Below are positions 35,695 through 46,658 of a DNA stretch of 64,000 bases, in pieces. Position numbers and translations under genes: made by a program. Position 1 is the stretch's first letter. Every line of letters starts with the position of its first letter. The DNA comes from Caldanaerovirga acetigignens (lineage in GTDB: Bacteria; Bacillota; Thermosediminibacteria; Thermosediminibacterales; Thermosediminibacteraceae), in the NCBI RefSeq assembly GCF_900142995.1, contig NZ_FRCR01000001.1, positions 62,001 through 126,000 of the forward strand, written 5' to 3'. Below the pieces are notes generated by a model, which was given only the letters and a program-made list of their open reading frames with translations, ran no database searches and was not told the DNA's origin.

Positions 35695-36294
35695 TTGAAA
35701 GCCGTTTTGGATTCGTTTAGAGAAAGGGCTGTTTATGGCGTTTTAGCATTGCTAGTTTTTTTAGTGGGATGTTTTTTGGGATGGATGACATTCTGGCAAA
35801 ATCCGGCGTTTATTTTGGGGAACTTGAATAAGTTACTAGGAAATCTTCTTGAGATTAGCGCTAAGATGGAGAAGGAAAGCAAGCTTTCTATAGCACGGTA
35901 TATTTTCCAAAATAACGCAAGAGCGCTTTTTGTCATGATTTTTGGAGGAATTGCTTTTGGGATAGTCCCATTTTTTGCTTTGATTTTCAATGGATTTGTA
36001 GTAGGAGTAGTACTAGCTTTGAACTTTTATAACGGCCAGTCGCTTTATTTTTTCCTAGCCGGAATGCTGCCCCACGGGATTTTGGAACTCCCTGCTATTT
36101 TGACGGGTGCCGCTTTCGGATTAAAGACCGGGGCGGAGCTTTTGTTTTCAAAGGGAGAAATCAGACTCAGAATATTAAAGAAAAATTTAAAAGAAAGTAT
36201 TCTAGCTTTTGGCATCTTAATTCCCATTCTTTTGATAGCCGCGTTTATAGAGGCGGTTGTGACTCCCCTACTCTTAAGCCCTTTTAATAAATAA
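35695..36294 (+). CDS. SpoIIM-family membrane protein
   Basis: 199 aa, with about five membrane segments. It belongs to the SpoIIM/DUF95 superfamily (FGGIAFGIVPFFALIFNGF, GMLPHGILELPAIL), and SpoIIM recruits SpoIIP and SpoIID to the septum during engulfment. The gene's distance from spoIIP and the wide spread of DUF95 in non-sporulating bacteria make the identity with SpoIIM itself uncertain. TTG start after GAGGTGG. Confidence 0.72.
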   Translation: MKAVLDSFRERAVYGVLALLVFLVGCFLGWMTFWQNPAFILGNLNKLLGNLLEISAKMEKESKLSIARYIFQNNARALFVMIFGGIAFGIVPFFALIFNGFVVGVVLALNFYNGQSLYFFLAGMLPHGILELPAILTGAAFGLKTGAELLFSKGEIRLRILKKNLKESILAFGILIPILLIAAFIEAVVTPLLLSPFNK

Positions 36295-36320
36295 AATAAT
36301 ATATACTTTTTAAGTCAAAT

Positions 36321-36330
36321 GTGATATACT
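36321..36330 (+). promoter_or_regulatory. Possible extended -10 promoter of ccpN
   Basis: TG-a-TATACT (36322-36330) is an extended -10 box. No good -35 is seen, which fits extended -10 promoters. It lies about 64 bases before the presumed start codon. Confidence 0.4.
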
Positions 36331-36393
36331 ATATTATTGACATTACCTAATATGAGATACTTTTTGATGTGTCTTGGAAGGGAGGGAGGACAA

Positions 36394-37026
36394 ATAGAAT
36401 TAACACCAAGACAAATGTTAATAGTTGATATCGTAAAAAAACACGAGCCTATTACAAGCGAGGAAATCGCAGCAAAGCTCAATATTACAAGGGCAGCGTT
36501 GAGGCCAGACCTTTCAATACTTACGATGGCCGGAATACTTGAGGCAAGGCCAAGAGTGGGGTATTTTTATGCAGGCAAGAATCCGAAGGGAATTATTTCG
36601 CAAAAAATAAGAAGTATAAAGGTCAGCGAGATAAAAGCCGTACCGGTTGTAATAAGAGAAGAGACTTCGGTATATGATGCAATAGTAACACTTTTTTTGG
36701 AGGACGTGGGGACCCTTTTTGTAGTGCAAGAAGATGGAAGCCTCTGCGGCGTTGTCTCGCGGAAAGACCTTTTGAAGATAGCCATTGGGAATGCAGACAT
36801 AAAGCAGGTACCCGTGAGCGTGGTAATGACGAGGATGCCGAATTTGGTTACTGTGACGTTGGATGAAAGCGCCTATGATGCAGCGAGAAAAATCGTCGAA
36901 CATCAGGTGGATGCTCTGCCGGTGATAAGGCCAATGGAAGTAGACGGAAAGCAAAAGTACGAAGTCGTAGGAAAAATCACAAAGACGACCATTGCTAAGC
37001 TTTTCGTAGAGCTAGGCAAAGAATAA
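36394..37026 (+). CDS. ccpN: CcpN-like repressor (HTH plus two CBS domains), apparent AUA start
   Basis: 210 aa if started at ATA 36394. N-terminal helix-turn-helix ([30 protein letters not shown]), then two CBS domains (about 75-195). In Bacillus CcpN represses gluconeogenic genes and lies beside the PPDK-regulator homologue, as here. Relatives begin just before IELxxRQ; the only in-frame canonical starts (TTG 36337, ATG 36352, ATG 36367) lie before or inside the strong SD GGGAGGGAGGA (36380-36390) and would add an odd leader. ATA 36394 follows GGAGG by eight bases. The longer form remains possible. Confidence 0.9.
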   Translation: MELTPRQMLIVDIVKKHEPITSEEIAAKLNITRAALRPDLSILTMAGILEARPRVGYFYAGKNPKGIISQKIRSIKVSEIKAVPVVIREETSVYDAIVTLFLEDVGTLFVVQEDGSLCGVVSRKDLLKIAIGNADIKQVPVSVVMTRMPNLVTVTLDESAYDAARKIVEHQVDALPVIRPMEVDGKQKYEVVGKITKTTIAKLFVELGKE

Positions 37027-37060
37027 TAATAATAAAAAGGGGGGATTCAAAATAGTTAAG

Positions 37061-37876
37061 GTGGAAGGACCAGTTATTTTTGCCGTATCTGATTCTATTG
37101 GAGAAACGGCGGAATTAGTAGCAAAAGCCGCCACCGTGCAATTCAATTCCGGTCATGTGGAAATCAGAAGGTACCCTTATGTAACCGAGGAAGAAGATGT
37201 GGTGGAAGTAGTGGAGGAAGCAAAAAAATATAAAAATAGCGCAATAGTATGCACTATGGTGCTACCGGAAATTAGAAAAAAATTGTTGGAGCTTGCCGAA
37301 GCCAACAACATACCGATTTTGGACATAATGGGGCCGATGATAGATATAGTTTCCAGGATAACCAATATCAAGCCGAAGCTAGAACCGGGTCTGGTAAGAA
37401 GGGTAGACGAGGACTATTTCGAGAAGATAGAAGCGATAGAATTTGCGGTAAAGTACGACGATGGGAAGGACCCGAGGGGGCTTGCGAAAGCCGATGTGGT
37501 GCTCATCGGAGTTTCCAGGACTTCAAAGACGCCGCTTTCCATGTACCTCGCCCACAAAAGGCTTAAAGTAGCCAATCTCCCGCTCGTTCCGGAAGTATCT
37601 CCTCCCGAAGAATTGTTTCAGCTCGACCCCAAAAACGTCGTGGGTCTTACCATACAACCCGAAATACTCTACAAGATCCGGCAGGAAAGGCTGAAAGCTC
37701 TGGGGTTAAGCAGCGATGCCACCTATGCGAGTATGGAGAGGATATTGGAAGAATTAGAGCATGCCGACGAAATAATGAAAAAAATAGGCTGCCACAGGAT
37801 AGATGTTTCCAACAAGGCGGTGGAAGAAGTGGCGGCTAGAATACTCGAGATAATAAGGAGAGGGGAAAACCGATGA
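37061..37876 (+). CDS. PPDK regulatory protein (bifunctional Ser/Thr kinase-phosphorylase)
   Basis: 271 aa from GTG 37061. DUF299 family: [18 protein letters not shown] at the N terminus, [11 protein letters not shown], the P-loop-like [15 protein letters not shown], and the C-terminal [13 protein letters not shown]. It inactivates PPDK by ADP-dependent phosphorylation of the threonine next to the catalytic histidine and reverses this by phosphorolysis. The SD AAGGGGGG (37038-37044) is seven bases before an in-frame ATA (37052) but 16 before the GTG, so AUA initiation is again favoured by spacing. It overlaps ppdK by four bases. Confidence 0.93.
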   Translation: MEGPVIFAVSDSIGETAELVAKAATVQFNSGHVEIRRYPYVTEEEDVVEVVEEAKKYKNSAIVCTMVLPEIRKKLLELAEANNIPILDIMGPMIDIVSRITNIKPKLEPGLVRRVDEDYFEKIEAIEFAVKYDDGKDPRGLAKADVVLIGVSRTSKTPLSMYLAHKRLKVANLPLVPEVSPPEELFQLDPKNVVGLTIQPEILYKIRQERLKALGLSSDATYASMERILEELEHADEIMKKIGCHRIDVSNKAVEEVAARILEIIRRGENR

Positions 37877-40509
37877 CCAAGTATGTATATAAATTCAATG
37901 AAGGCAGGGCTTCTATGAAAAATCTGCTGGGTGGGAAGGGAGCCAATCTTGCTGAAATGATGCACATCGGCCTGCCTGTACCGCCGGGTTTTACCGTTAC
38001 GACTGAGGCATGTGCGAGATACTACCAGGAAGGAGGAAAAATTCCCGGAGAGGTCATCGGGCAGGTTTTTGAGGCTCTTGAGAGCCTGGAAGAAACGACC
38101 GGCAAGAAGTTCGGAAGTCCCGACAATCCCCTTTTGGTTTCGGTCAGGTCGGGGGCGCCGGTTTCGATGCCGGGTATGATGGATACCATACTCAATCTGG
38201 GACTGAACGATGCCACAGTGGAGGGACTCGCCCGTTCAACCGGTGACAGGCGCTTTGCCTACGACTGTTATCGGAGATTCATACAGATGTTCGCCGATGT
38301 GGTTCTTAATGTAGAACATGAACGATTCGAGGGAATTATAAGTTTTGTCAAGAATAAGAAGGGAGTCAATTGCGATACCGACCTTACGGCCGAAGACTGG
38401 CAAGAGGTCTTGGAATCATACAAGAATTTGGTAGTAAAACATACAGGCCGCCAATTTCCCCAGGACCCGAAAGAGCAGCTCGTGATGGCCGTTGAAGCGG
38501 TGTTTCGTTCCTGGAACAACCAGCGGGCCATTGTTTACAGGAAAATAAACAAAATACCGGACGACCTAGGTACTGCAGTTAACGTCCAGGCAATGGTTTT
38601 CGGAAACATGGGTGAAGATTCGGGGACCGGCGTGGCTTTTACCAGAAATCCTTCCACCGGGGAAAGAGAAATTTACGGGGAGTTTTTGCTGAACGCACAA
38701 GGAGAAGATGTGGTGGCGGGGATTAGGACGCCTAAAAATATAAAAGAACTAAGAAGCATCATGCCCGATGTTTACAGGCAGTTGGAAGATGTTTGCAGCC
38801 TCCTCGAAAGGCACTACAGGGATATGCAGGATATTGAGTTCACCGTGGAAAAAGGCAAACTCTACCTTCTTCAAACCCGCAGCGGCAAGAGAACGGCAGA
38901 GGCGGCGGTAAAAATTGCCGTGGACATGGTAAAAGAGGGGCTCATTTCCAAAGAAGAAGCCGTACTCAGGGTATCGCCCGAGCATGTGACTTCGCTTTTA
39001 CACAGGCGGATAGATCCCAACGCTAAAGTGGAAGTGATAGCAAAAGGGCTGCCCGCCTCTCCGGGAGCAGCGTCAGGTCAGGTTGTCTTTTCTCCCGACG
39101 AAGCCGAAACTTTAGGACAGCAGGGCCACAAGGTGATTCTGGTCAGAACGGAGACCACTCCCGACGACATCCACGGTATAGTCATGGCTCAGGGAGTGTT
39201 GACAAGCCGCGGAGGCATGACCAGCCATGCGGCGGTGGTTGCGCGCGGCATGGGTAAGCCGTGCGTATGCGGTTGCGAGGCGCTTTCGATAGATTACAAA
39301 AACGAGGAATTCAGGGTGGGCGAGCTGGTTGTACGGAAGGGTGATATAATTTCTATAGACGGTTCTACGGGCAAGGTTATGCTCGGAGAGGTCCCCATGA
39401 TTGACCCCGTGCTTTCGGAAGAATTCAGAGAACTCTTGAAGTGGGCCGATGAAATAAGAAGGCTTTCCGTTAGGGCTAATGCCGATACGCCGCAAGATGC
39501 AAAGCTCGCACGGGATTTCGGTGCTGAAGGCATCGGCCTTTGCAGAACCGAGCATATGTTTATGGGACAGGATCGCCTGCCCATTGTTCAGCAAATGATT
39601 ATGGCAACGACTAGAGAAGAAAGGGAAAGAGCATTAGAAAAACTTCTCGTTTTCCAGCGGCAGGATTTTGAAGGCATCCTCGAAGCTATGCACGATTTGC
39701 CGGTGACGATAAGGCTTTTGGATCCGCCACTTCATGAGTTTTTGCCGGATGCCGAAGAACTTGTCGATGAAATTGCACAGTTGAAGGCTAAGGGCGATAT
39801 GGATGGCCTTAAGGAAAAGCAGGAAATGTTGAAAAAGGTAAAAGCGCTCAGGGAATTCAATCCCATGCTGGGCTTGAGGGGTTGCCGGCTGGGGATTTTA
39901 TATCCGGAAATTTACGAAATGCAGGTTCGGGCGATTTTCCAGGCGGCGTGCAATCTGGCCAAAAAAGGCGTCAGGGTTATACCCGAAGTTGAAATACCGT
40001 TGGTTAGCAATGCCAATGAATTAAAGCAGTTGAGAGAGCTTGTGGAAAACGTAGCTTCTAAAGTAATGGACGAAGAGGGAGTAAAGGTAGAGTACAGTAT
40101 AGGGACCATGATAGAAATACCGAGGGCTTGCATTACCGCCGATGAAATAGCCGAATACGCCGACTTTTTCTCCTTCGGAACCAACGACCTGACTCAAACA
40201 ACTTACGGTTTCAGCCGAGACGATGCGGAAGCCAAATTCCTTCCTCAGTATATAAACCAGAAAATCCTGCAGGAAGACCCCTTTATCGTCCTTGACCGGA
40301 AAGGGGTTGGAACCCTTATGAAGACAGCAGTGGAGCTGGGGAGAAAAGTAAAGGAAAACCTTGCGGTGGGAATATGCGGAGAACACGGAGGGGAGCCTAA
40401 TTCCATAGAATTCTGTCACGAGATAGGTTTGGATTATGTGAGCTGTTCACCTTATAGGGTTCCGATAGCAAGGCTGGCGGCGGCTCACGCGGTGCTCAAG
40501 AAAAAATGA
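37873..40509 (+). CDS. ppdK: Pyruvate, phosphate dikinase
   Basis: 878 aa, normal length. Interconverts ATP, phosphate and pyruvate with AMP, pyrophosphate and phosphoenolpyruvate, giving anaerobes pyrophosphate-linked glycolysis. N-terminal ATP-grasp domain, the swinging domain with [15 protein letters not shown] (Thr450, the regulated residue; His452, the phosphorylated one), and the C-terminal PEP domain with the catalytic Cys835 in GICGEHGG. Start overlaps the regulator gene (ATGA). The operon ccpN-regulator-ppdK joins the enzyme with its transcriptional and post-translational control. Confidence 0.97.
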   Translation: MTKYVYKFNEGRASMKNLLGGKGANLAEMMHIGLPVPPGFTVTTEACARYYQEGGKIPGEVIGQVFEALESLEETTGKKFGSPDNPLLVSVRSGAPVSMPGMMDTILNLGLNDATVEGLARSTGDRRFAYDCYRRFIQMFADVVLNVEHERFEGIISFVKNKKGVNCDTDLTAEDWQEVLESYKNLVVKHTGRQFPQDPKEQLVMAVEAVFRSWNNQRAIVYRKINKIPDDLGTAVNVQAMVFGNMGEDSGTGVAFTRNPSTGEREIYGEFLLNAQGEDVVAGIRTPKNIKELRSIMPDVYRQLEDVCSLLERHYRDMQDIEFTVEKGKLYLLQTRSGKRTAEAAVKIAVDMVKEGLISKEEAVLRVSPEHVTSLLHRRIDPNAKVEVIAKGLPASPGAASGQVVFSPDEAETLGQQGHKVILVRTETTPDDIHGIVMAQGVLTSRGGMTSHAAVVARGMGKPCVCGCEALSIDYKNEEFRVGELVVRKGDIISIDGSTGKVMLGEVPMIDPVLSEEFRELLKWADEIRRLSVRANADTPQDAKLARDFGAEGIGLCRTEHMFMGQDRLPIVQQMIMATTREERERALEKLLVFQRQDFEGILEAMHDLPVTIRLLDPPLHEFLPDAEELVDEIAQLKAKGDMDGLKEKQEMLKKVKALREFNPMLGLRGCRLGILYPEIYEMQVRAIFQAACNLAKKGVRVIPEVEIPLVSNANELKQLRELVENVASKVMDEEGVKVEYSIGTMIEIPRACITADEIAEYADFFSFGTNDLTQTTYGFSRDDAEAKFLPQYINQKILQEDPFIVLDRKGVGTLMKTAVELGRKVKENLAVGICGEHGGEPNSIEFCHEIGLDYVSCSPYRVPIARLAAAHAVLKKK

Positions 40510-40519
40510 AACTCTTATG

Positions 40520-40546
40520 AGGGGCTTTATAGCTCCTTTTTTTTTT
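40520..40546 (+). terminator. Terminator after ppdK
   Basis: Stem AGGGGCT/AGCTCCT (one G-U) with TTAT loop and a run of ten T. Confidence 0.75.
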
Positions 40547-40598
40547 ATAAAATAGTGTGTGAAAAGGTTTATTTTTGAATTAGAACGGAGGTGTCTTT

Positions 40599-41609
40599 AT
40601 GAATATAAGAGAGATAACCGAAGAACAGGAAATTAAAACGCTTTCTCCTTACGCAACGCTGAGCAGCAAAAGCAGGGGGAGACTGGTACCGGAGGAAAAA
40701 TGCAGCGTCAGAACCGAGTTCCAGAGGGATAGGGACAGGATTCTCCATTCCAAGGCTTTCAGGCGAATGAAACACAAGACCCAGGTTTTCATATCCCCAG
40801 AAGGAGATCATTATAGAACCAGATTAACCCATACTCTGGAGGTTGCCCAGATAGCCAGAACTATATCGAGGGCACTGCGATTGAACGAAGATTTGACCGA
40901 GGCAATTGCTTTGGGGCATGACCTGGGCCATACCCCTTTCGGGCATTCGGGGGAATACGTGTTAAACAGGCTAATGAAAGACGGCTTCAGGCACGAAGAA
41001 CAGAGTCTGAGGGTGGTTGATGTTCTTGAGCGCGGAAGCGGACTGAATCTGACCTGGGAGGTGAGGGACGGCATAAGAAATCACAACAGCCGGGGAAATC
41101 CTGCGACGCTGGAAGGACAGGTGGTAAAAATAGCCGATTGGATAGCCTATATAAATCACGATATTGATGATGCGATAAGGGCGGGGATACTCAGAGAAAC
41201 CGACTTGCCCAGAGAGCCGATAGATATTCTCGGGAAGAGTCATGCCTTGCGCATAGATACGATGATAAAGGATATAATTAAAGAAAGTTATGAGAAACCT
41301 TTTATCAAAATGAGCAAGGAAGTTTACGAGGCGACAGTGGAATTGAGGAGCTTTCTTTTTGAAAGGGTATATGTAGGGTCCAGTGCCAAATCCCAGGAAA
41401 TAAAGGCTCAAAAAATGCTGGAGTTGCTTTTCGAGTACTTCTCAAAAAATGTCGAATCAATGCCGGAAGAGTTCGTCGCAATTGGTAAAAAAGAGGGGAT
41501 TGAACGAGGAGTTTGCGATTACATTGCGGGTATGACCGACAGTTTCGCCGTTCATAAGTTCAGGGAGATTTTTGTGCCATCATCCTGGCCCATAAATGCG
41601 AGCAAATAA
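40599..41609 (+). CDS. dgt: dGTPase-like HD-domain triphosphohydrolase
   Basis: 336 aa. HD-domain metal motif: RTRLTHTLEVAQIARTI, then LGHDLGHTPFGHSGE and a later NHNSRGNP, all typical of the deoxyguanosine triphosphate triphosphohydrolase-like type 2 family. It breaks dNTPs to nucleoside and tripolyphosphate, but the substrate of this shorter type is not always dGTP. ATG after AACGGAGGTG. It precedes dnaG in many Clostridia. Confidence 0.9.
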   Translation: MNIREITEEQEIKTLSPYATLSSKSRGRLVPEEKCSVRTEFQRDRDRILHSKAFRRMKHKTQVFISPEGDHYRTRLTHTLEVAQIARTISRALRLNEDLTEAIALGHDLGHTPFGHSGEYVLNRLMKDGFRHEEQSLRVVDVLERGSGLNLTWEVRDGIRNHNSRGNPATLEGQVVKIADWIAYINHDIDDAIRAGILRETDLPREPIDILGKSHALRIDTMIKDIIKESYEKPFIKMSKEVYEATVELRSFLFERVYVGSSAKSQEIKAQKMLELLFEYFSKNVESMPEEFVAIGKKEGIERGVCDYIAGMTDSFAVHKFREIFVPSSWPINASK

Positions 41610-41638
41610 ATAGGAAAAATTAATTTTGGTTGAAAAGA

Positions 41639-41666
41639 AGGAATATCTCCTATTGATGTAGAATAA
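41639..41666 (+). promoter_or_regulatory. Candidate sigma-H promoter of dnaG-rpoD
   Basis: AGGAATAT (41639-41646), 11 bases, GTAGAATAA (41658-41666). This matches the Bacillus sigma-H consensus RnAGGAwWW-N11/12-RnnGAATww. The Bacillus dnaG-sigA operon also has a sigma-H promoter, so the placement is meaningful. It lies 128 bases before dnaG. Confidence 0.6.
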
Positions 41667-41794
41667 TCTTTATGCAAAAAGTCAAGCTCCTATTATTTTT
41701 TCTATAAAACGGCTTTTTAATAGGTTCCACCCCGGATTGCGCTGTTTTAAAAAAGACAGGGGGAGATTTTTTTTGAATTAGGCAGGTGGGCACG

Positions 41795-43627
41795 ATGGGC
41801 CTCTATCCCGAAGAAATTATAAAAGAAGTTCAAGATAGGGCAGATATTGTCGAAATAGTATCGAATTATGTTTCACTTAAAAAACGCGGCGAAAATTACG
41901 TGGGGCTGTGCCCTTTTCATTCAGAAAAGACGCCTTCGTTTAATGTAAGTCCAAAGAAACAGCTTTTTTACTGTTTTGGATGTGGAGTGGGAGGTAATGT
42001 TTTTACATTTCTGATGAAAAAAGAAAATTGGACCTTTCCGGAGGCTTTGAGGTGGCTGTCAGAAAGGGTGGGAATAAAGCTGCCAGAAGAGGAAATTTTA
42101 GGAAAGGTATCGAAAGCCTTCAAATTAAAGAGGGAAATTTTAGAGATAAACAAAATGGCTGCCGAATACTACCATTACAACCTCCTGAAGACAACGGAAG
42201 CGGAAAGGGCAAGGCATTACCTGTCAAGTCGAGGGATTCTTGCGGAGACTGTAGAAAGGTTCAATTTGGGTTATGCTTTACCGGCATGGGATGGGCTTAT
42301 AAATTTCATGCGCTCGAAGGGAATAGGAGAGGACGCGCTTTTAAAAGCCGGATTGGTAATTCCGAAAAGTTCCGGGAGGGGCTTTTACGATAGATTTAGA
42401 GACAGGATTATTTTCCCTATTAAAGATATAACGGGAAGTGTAGTGGGTTTCGGGGGGCGAATCTTGGATAAAGGGGAACCGAAATACCTTAATTCGCCTG
42501 AGACACCTGCTTTTAACAAGAGAGAACATCTTTACGGATTACCCATGATAAATAGAGGACAATCGCCTATCATTTTGGTAGAGGGATATATGGACTGCAT
42601 AATGCTGCACCAGCATGGATTTACGCAGGCGGTGGCGTCCCTTGGAACGTCGCTCACAGAACAGCAGGCAAAAACTTTGAAACGATATACCGATGAGGTC
42701 GCTATTGCTTACGACTCCGATGCAGCGGGCCAGGCTGCAACGCTGAGGGGTGTCGGAGTTCTCGTGAAAGAGGGATTGCGGGTAAAAGTGATAGACCTAC
42801 CCGAAGGCAAGGATCCCGACGAGTTCATAAAAGCAAGAGGGAAAGAGGCTTTCGAAGAGTTGGTCAAGTCAGCGCAGAATTTTATTGATTACAGGCTCAA
42901 TTCGGCAAAAAAGGGCCTTGACTTAAAATCTCAGGAAGGAAAACTAAAATTTATAAAGAGGGCCGTATTAATTTTGGCGGAAATAGAAGACGGTGTGGAA
43001 AGGGAGCTTTATGTTCAAAAGATTTCCGGAGAGTTAAATATCCCTAAGAGTGTACTTTATGAGGAAGTTAATAAAACAAGGACCCAATCGATTATGCCAA
43101 ACATTGGCTCAAAGTATAAAAACAGCCAATTAAGGGATAATAATAAAGAATTGACAAAAATAAAATTTATCTCGGGTTTTTACAGAGTAGAAAGAAATCT
43201 TTTAAAAATGATGATAGAGGATGATGAAGTAAGGGAGAAGGTTATGGAGAGATTGTCGGCTTACAATTTCATAGATGTGAGGCACAGAAAAATTGCCGCC
43301 GTGGTGTTCGAAATGGCTCAGAAAAACGAATCTGTAACGCCTAAAGATGTGGCCGTGAAGTTGAAAGATGATCCTGACGCTGCGGCAGAACTGGCCAACA
43401 TACTAATGGCGAACGAAAAGCAGGATGGAGAGATGGTAGACGAGTTAATAAGCCGGGTAAAGGAAAATTACTTAAAATTAGCGATAAAGAAGATAAGGAG
43501 TGAAATCCAACGGGCGGAGAAGGTGGGAGAAATAAAAAAAGCTCTTAACCTTCTTTCAACCTATCACAAATTAAAGCACGAAATAGAACAACTTAAGTCA
43601 TACCTTACTGGGAAGGGGGGAATATGA
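41795..43627 (+). CDS. dnaG: DNA primase DnaG
   Basis: 610 aa from ATG 41795; GTG 41786 overlaps the ribosome site GGCAGGTGG. CHC2 zinc ribbon Cys39, His42, Cys60, Cys63; the TOPRIM core carries [22 protein letters not shown] and the acidic triad region; the C-terminal DnaB-binding domain follows. It makes RNA primers for lagging-strand synthesis. The rpoD start overlaps its stop. Confidence 0.96.
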   Translation: MGLYPEEIIKEVQDRADIVEIVSNYVSLKKRGENYVGLCPFHSEKTPSFNVSPKKQLFYCFGCGVGGNVFTFLMKKENWTFPEALRWLSERVGIKLPEEEILGKVSKAFKLKREILEINKMAAEYYHYNLLKTTEAERARHYLSSRGILAETVERFNLGYALPAWDGLINFMRSKGIGEDALLKAGLVIPKSSGRGFYDRFRDRIIFPIKDITGSVVGFGGRILDKGEPKYLNSPETPAFNKREHLYGLPMINRGQSPIILVEGYMDCIMLHQHGFTQAVASLGTSLTEQQAKTLKRYTDEVAIAYDSDAAGQAATLRGVGVLVKEGLRVKVIDLPEGKDPDEFIKARGKEAFEELVKSAQNFIDYRLNSAKKGLDLKSQEGKLKFIKRAVLILAEIEDGVERELYVQKISGELNIPKSVLYEEVNKTRTQSIMPNIGSKYKNSQLRDNNKELTKIKFISGFYRVERNLLKMMIEDDEVREKVMERLSAYNFIDVRHRKIAAVVFEMAQKNESVTPKDVAVKLKDDPDAAAELANILMANEKQDGEMVDELISRVKENYLKLAIKKIRSEIQRAEKVGEIKKALNLLSTYHKLKHEIEQLKSYLTGKGGI

Positions 43628-44811
43628 TGGCAACGGAAAAGGAAACCGAAAAGGTTAAGGTCGAAGAGGAAAAGGATCAGGCAAATGAACATGATAGAGA
43701 ACAACAAAAAGAAAAGAAGGCGAAGCAGAGTAAAAAGGTCGACAAGATGAAAGCTGTAAAGGAACTCATTGAAAAAGGTAAAAAGACGGGGACGTTGACT
43801 TACAAGGAAATAATGGACACCTTGGCAGATTTTGAAGACCTAGATGCCGATCAAATAGATAAGATATATGAATCCTTCGAGGAAATGGGAATCGAGATTA
43901 TAAACGATAACGATGATATACCGGAATCTTTGCTTGAAGATATTCCCCCGGAAGAGCTGGACCTGTCTGTTCCCGAAGGTGTGGCTCTAGATGACCCTGT
44001 CAGGATGTATTTAAAGGAAATCGGCAAAATACCGCTCCTCACGCCGGAAGAAGAGATTGAGCTGGCAAAACGCATAGAAAAGGGCGACAAGGAAGCCAAG
44101 AGGCGTCTTGCAGAAGCAAACCTAAGGCTTGTTGTCAGCATTGCAAAAAGATACGTCGGAAGGGGCATGCTTTTTTTGGACCTCATTCAGGAAGGAAACC
44201 TGGGCCTAATAAAAGCCGTGGAAAAGTTCGACTACCGCAAAGGATATAAATTCAGCACGTATGCGACTTGGTGGATCAGACAAGCCATAACCCGAGCCAT
44301 TGCAGATCAGGCAAGAACAATTAGAATTCCGGTTCACATGGTGGAGACGATTAATAAGCTGATAAGGGTATCGCGCCAGCTCCTGCAGGAACTCGGTAGG
44401 GACCCGACGCCGGAGGAAATTGCCGAAGAAATGGAAATGCCTGTCGAAAAGGTGAGGGAGATAATGAAGATAGCCCAGGAGCCCGTGTCCCTCGAAACGC
44501 CTATAGGAGAAGAGGAAGACAGCCATCTTGGTGACTTTATCCCCGACGAAGAAGCCCAGGCACCGGCTGATGCCGCGGCTTACAGGCTGTTACGAGAACA
44601 ATTGGAAGATGTCCTGGAAACCTTGACTCCGCGGGAAGAAAAGGTACTGCGGCTGAGGTTCGGACTCGACGATGGAAAGCCCAGAACCCTCGAAGAAGTG
44701 GGGCAGGTTTTCGGCGTTACTCGCGAGAGGATACGGCAGATTGAAGCCAAAGCTTTGAGAAAGCTGCGCCATCCGAGCAGAAGCAAAAAATTAAAGGACT
44801 TCCTTGAGTAA
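43624..44811 (+). CDS. rpoD: Primary sigma factor RpoD (sigma-A)
   Basis: 395 aa, Gram-positive size. A lysine/glutamate-rich N terminus, region 1.2 ([17 protein letters not shown]), region 2 ([53 protein letters not shown] read in parts), region 3 and the region 4.2 helix-turn-helix ([18 protein letters not shown]). Start is ATG 43624 or 43627 after GGGGGG. Co-transcribed with dnaG, as in the macromolecular synthesis operon. Confidence 0.98.
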   Translation: MMATEKETEKVKVEEEKDQANEHDREQQKEKKAKQSKKVDKMKAVKELIEKGKKTGTLTYKEIMDTLADFEDLDADQIDKIYESFEEMGIEIINDNDDIPESLLEDIPPEELDLSVPEGVALDDPVRMYLKEIGKIPLLTPEEEIELAKRIEKGDKEAKRRLAEANLRLVVSIAKRYVGRGMLFLDLIQEGNLGLIKAVEKFDYRKGYKFSTYATWWIRQAITRAIADQARTIRIPVHMVETINKLIRVSRQLLQELGRDPTPEEIAEEMEMPVEKVREIMKIAQEPVSLETPIGEEEDSHLGDFIPDEEAQAPADAAAYRLLREQLEDVLETLTPREEKVLRLRFGLDDGKPRTLEEVGQVFGVTRERIRQIEAKALRKLRHPSRSKKLKDFLE

Positions 44812-44834
44812 AAGCGGGGTAATCCCGCTTTTTT
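44811..44834 (+). terminator. Terminator after rpoD
   Basis: Stem AAAGCGGG/CCCGCTTT with a five-base loop and TTTTTT. Confidence 0.85.
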
Positions 44835-44862
44835 CTACTATTTGCTCTTAAAGGTGAAAAAA

Positions 44863-45549
44863 ATGAAGTTGAGCGAGAGATTGCTGGAAATAGCCGGATT
44901 GGTGCCCCGGGGCAGTTGTGTTTCGGATGTTGGAACCGACCATGCGCTTTTGCCCGTATATCTGGTCAAAAACGGTATTGCTCAAAGGGTTATTGCGGTC
45001 GAGGCAAGATACGGGCCTTGGATGAGGGCCAGAGAAAATGTTAAGAAGGCAGGTCTTTCCGATTTTATAGATGTCCGGCTGGGGGATGGCTTTGAACCTT
45101 TAAAGCCAGGAGAGGTTGACGTAGCAATTATAGCCGGATTAGGGGGTGAAACTATATGGAGCATATTGGAGAAATCTCCCGACATCGTGAATTCTCTTTG
45201 CGCAATTATACTTCAGCCCATGAAAAATGCGCACAGATTGAGGAAGGTCCTTTTTGAGAATTGTTTTGAAATAACGGAAGAACGCGTGGTATGCAACAAG
45301 GGAAGGTACTTCGAAATAATTGTGGTAAAAAAGGGGACTTCCTGCTTTTTCAGCGAAGAGGATGTAATACTGGGTCCCGTATTGAAACAAAAGCGAACTC
45401 CGGAAGTACTTGAATATATCGAAGCGCGCCTCAATCGACTTTTTATTAAATTGAGGGAACTGGAAGGTCAAAACAGCGAGCATGCCAAAAAGGCAAGAAA
45501 ATCCATGCTTAGGGAGATGGAATTGTTAAAAGGGGTGTTGGAAGAATGA
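44863..45549 (+). CDS. trmK: tRNA (adenine-22-N1)-methyltransferase TrmK
   Basis: 228 aa from ATG 44863, after AAAGGTG. Class I SAM fold: SCVSDVGTDHALLPVYL is the binding loop, with IIAGLGGETI. It makes m1A22 in bacterial tRNAs. The next gene starts in an ATGA-type overlap, as in Bacillus yqfN-yqfO. Confidence 0.93.
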   Translation: MKLSERLLEIAGLVPRGSCVSDVGTDHALLPVYLVKNGIAQRVIAVEARYGPWMRARENVKKAGLSDFIDVRLGDGFEPLKPGEVDVAIIAGLGGETIWSILEKSPDIVNSLCAIILQPMKNAHRLRKVLFENCFEITEERVVCNKGRYFEIIVVKKGTSCFFSEEDVILGPVLKQKRTPEVLEYIEARLNRLFIKLRELEGQNSEHAKKARKSMLREMELLKGVLEE

Positions 45550-46658
45550 TCAGCATTCAGACTGTGATTAATTTGATAGAAAAGTTCGCTCCCAAAAAGC
45601 TTTCTTTAGAATGGGACAACGTAGGTTTGATGGTGGGAGCAAGCTCGGCGAAAGTAAAAAAGATACTCGTTGTACTTACAGTTACGCCCGGGGTGGTAGA
45701 ATACGCCGCCTCAAGCGGCGTGGACCTGATTATTTCACACCATCCTTTCATTTTCAAACCTTTGAATTCCGTAAGGCAGGATTTACCAGTAGGGAAAATG
45801 ATTATAGAGGCAATAAAGCATGATATAGCGATTTATTCTGCCCATACGAATCTGGATGTGGCAAAAGGAGGGATTAACGACCTTTTGGCGCAAAAATTAG
45901 GACTTGAAAAGGTAGAGGTGCTGGAAAAGACCTTCGAGGAACCGTTAAAAAAGATTGTGGTATACGTTCCTAAAGGATACGAGGAAGTGGTAAGGGATTC
46001 TATGGGTGATGCTGGTGCCGGACATATAGGGAATTACAGCCATTGCAGTTTCAATATTTCGGGTATTGGGACTTTCAAGCCTCTAGAGGGTTCGAATCCT
46101 TTTTTGGGGCGGCAAGGCGAGTTGGAAAGAGTGGAAGAAGTCAGGGTCGAGACCATTGCTCCCGCATCCCGGGTCAAAAAAATATTAAATGCAATGTTGA
46201 AAGTCCACCCGTACGAAGAAGTTGCTTACGATATTTATCCTGTGGAAAATGAAGGATGCGCTTTTGGATTAGGCCGAATAGGCTACCTAAAAACTCCCGT
46301 GACCTTAGGGGAACTCTGCCGTATTGTCAAACAAAAGCTAGAAGTAAAGTATTTGCGGGTGGTAGGGGAGTCCGATAGGAAGGTTTCTAAAATTGCCTTA
46401 TGCGGCGGAGCAGGAGGAAGTCTTATATCGAAAGCAGTTTTTGCGGGGGCCGATGCTTACATAACGGGAGATATAAAGTACCACGAAGCTGAGGAAGCGA
46501 AAGCTTCCGGTATAGCCTTGATAGATGCTGGGCATTACTCTACGGAAAAGATAATATTAAATTTCCTGGTCGAGTATTTAAAGAAGGAACTGGCGGAGCT
46601 GGAAAGTGACGTTTCTGTAGAGGTTTATGATGAAGGCGACCCAATAAAAATAGTTTAA
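45546..46658 (+). CDS. Nif3-like dinuclear metal-centre protein
   Basis: 370 aa; NIF3/YqfO family, with an inserted middle domain of about 100 residues (ferredoxin-like, PII-type) as in the Bacillus protein. The two halves carry metal-binding motifs: ISHHPFIFKP, YSAHTNLDVA in the first and YHEAEEAKASG, IDAGHYSTE in the second. Its role is not settled; GTP cyclohydrolase I type 2 activity has been annotated. ATG overlapping trmK by four bases. Confidence 0.88.
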   Translation: MISIQTVINLIEKFAPKKLSLEWDNVGLMVGASSAKVKKILVVLTVTPGVVEYAASSGVDLIISHHPFIFKPLNSVRQDLPVGKMIIEAIKHDIAIYSAHTNLDVAKGGINDLLAQKLGLEKVEVLEKTFEEPLKKIVVYVPKGYEEVVRDSMGDAGAGHIGNYSHCSFNISGIGTFKPLEGSNPFLGRQGELERVEEVRVETIAPASRVKKILNAMLKVHPYEEVAYDIYPVENEGCAFGLGRIGYLKTPVTLGELCRIVKQKLEVKYLRVVGESDRKVSKIALCGGAGGSLISKAVFAGADAYITGDIKYHEAEEAKASGIALIDAGHYSTEKIILNFLVEYLKKELAELESDVSVEVYDEGDPIKIV

